Shown piece by piece: positions 63,755 to 64,000 of a stretch of DNA of 64,000 nt. The translations under genes were made by a program, and so were the position numbers. The stretch is from assembly GCF_000749845.1 (NCBI RefSeq), contig NZ_JQHM01000002.1, positions 372,001 to 436,000 of the forward strand, in the 5' to 3' direction. Within the stretch, counting starts at the first letter, position 1, and the number at the start of each line of letters is the position of its first letter. The notes below the pieces were generated by a model. It searched no databases. It saw only the letters and a program-made list of their open reading frames with translations, and had not been told where the DNA came from. This stretch comes from Pectobacterium betavasculorum. Lineage in GTDB: Bacteria; Pseudomonadota; Gammaproteobacteria; Enterobacterales; Enterobacteriaceae.

Positions 63755-64000
63755 TGGCGTACTCCTCTTAAAGCAATCTGACTGTTCAGATAATCTGCGA
63801 ACATTTTGCCACATCCACCGCAAGCGGCAGAGGTCTATGTCAATAATTTAGTCGCTTATCCGATTATGCCCAATAGATTTTGTCCTTACGCGACGATTAG
63901 CACCATAAACTGCCTTAAATCAAAGTCCTTACCTGATGGGTTAATTAAGATTCCCAATCGTTAACAACATTCATCGACTGATAAATAATCGCTTACGACG
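63755..64000. promoter_or_regulatory. Intergenic region upstream of ubiT, cut by the window edge
   Basis: No coding region is visible in these 246 bp. It should hold the ubiT promoter and that of a divergent gene beyond the edge. No clear FNR site was found. TATGCCCAATAGATT (about 63865) resembles TATACCCAATAGATT near 21485. Confidence 0.35.

Overview
This 64 kb window is chromosomal DNA from a soft-rot enterobacterium, most probably Pectobacterium. The reasons are the enterobacterial gene order ygfX-sdhE-ygfZ-yqfA and lysS-prfB-recJ-dsbC-xerD-fldB, gcvTHP, deoABD, rsmC/holD/rimI and yhbQ/yhbS/ubiT, together with a catabolic acetolactate pair and a Klebsiella-like urate pathway. Species was not determined, because no database search was possible. 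Most of the window is ordinary core genome of moderate GC.

Layout. 1-6.7 kb: purine/urate catabolism. It holds the end of a xanthine dehydrogenase large subunit, xdhC, the hydroxyisourate hydrolase and OHCU decarboxylase, the FAD urate hydroxylase hpxO, and an NMT1/SsuA-type ABC importer. 6.7-10.1 kb: a small AT-rich accessory block beside tRNA-Gly(CCC). It carries the first 15 codons of an hcp gene cut by an IS256-family remnant, a DUF4225 fragment, two tandem paralogous membrane proteins, a ribbon-helix-helix protein with a palindromic operator, and an IS903-type remnant. Near-identical paired TATACACAT motifs lie at both ends of the block. 10.2-25.5 kb: LysE exporter/AraC regulator, lysS, prfB with its programmed frameshift, recJ, dsbC, xerD, a YhjE-like transporter, fldB, rlmF, ygfX/sdhE, ygfZ, a MITE-like element, yqfA and an HD-domain phosphohydrolase.

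25.6-30.7 kb: a Ugp-like ABC importer operon containing gpdQ, so glycerophosphodiester uptake and hydrolysis are encoded together. 31-32 kb: a two-gene unit whose second product resembles the ribosome-dependent toxin YafO, while its 199-residue partner is unrecognised. 32-36.7 kb: gcvTHP, with a terminator-like hairpin between gcvH and gcvP. 37-42.7 kb: an alpha/beta hydrolase, alsS/alsD with a divergent LysR regulator, and a small DUF1435 protein behind a Fur-box-like site. 42.8-43.3 kb: three tandem tRNA-Leu(CAG) genes. 43.4-47.6 kb: LysR/aldo-keto reductase, rsmC, holD-rimI and a discoidin-domain gene remnant.

47.7-56.2 kb: an iron-uptake region with a FecI-type sigma factor, FecR-type regulator, STN-bearing TonB receptor, fused permease/ATPase transporter, and a second TonB receptor under a strong Fur box. 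56.4-60.6 kb: deoA-deoB-deoD, preceded by a deoC gene reduced to 89 codons that has lost its catalytic core but keeps a deoP2-like pair of CRP sites with a CytR-like motif between them. 60.7-64 kb: a periplasmic M20 amidohydrolase with three 16-bp tandem repeats upstream, then yhbQ, yhbS and ubiT.

The strongest candidates for something undescribed are the YafO-like toxin with its unknown partner, the Hcp/DUF4225/tandem-membrane-protein remnant, and the shrunken deoC. No CRISPR array, rRNA or replication origin was seen.
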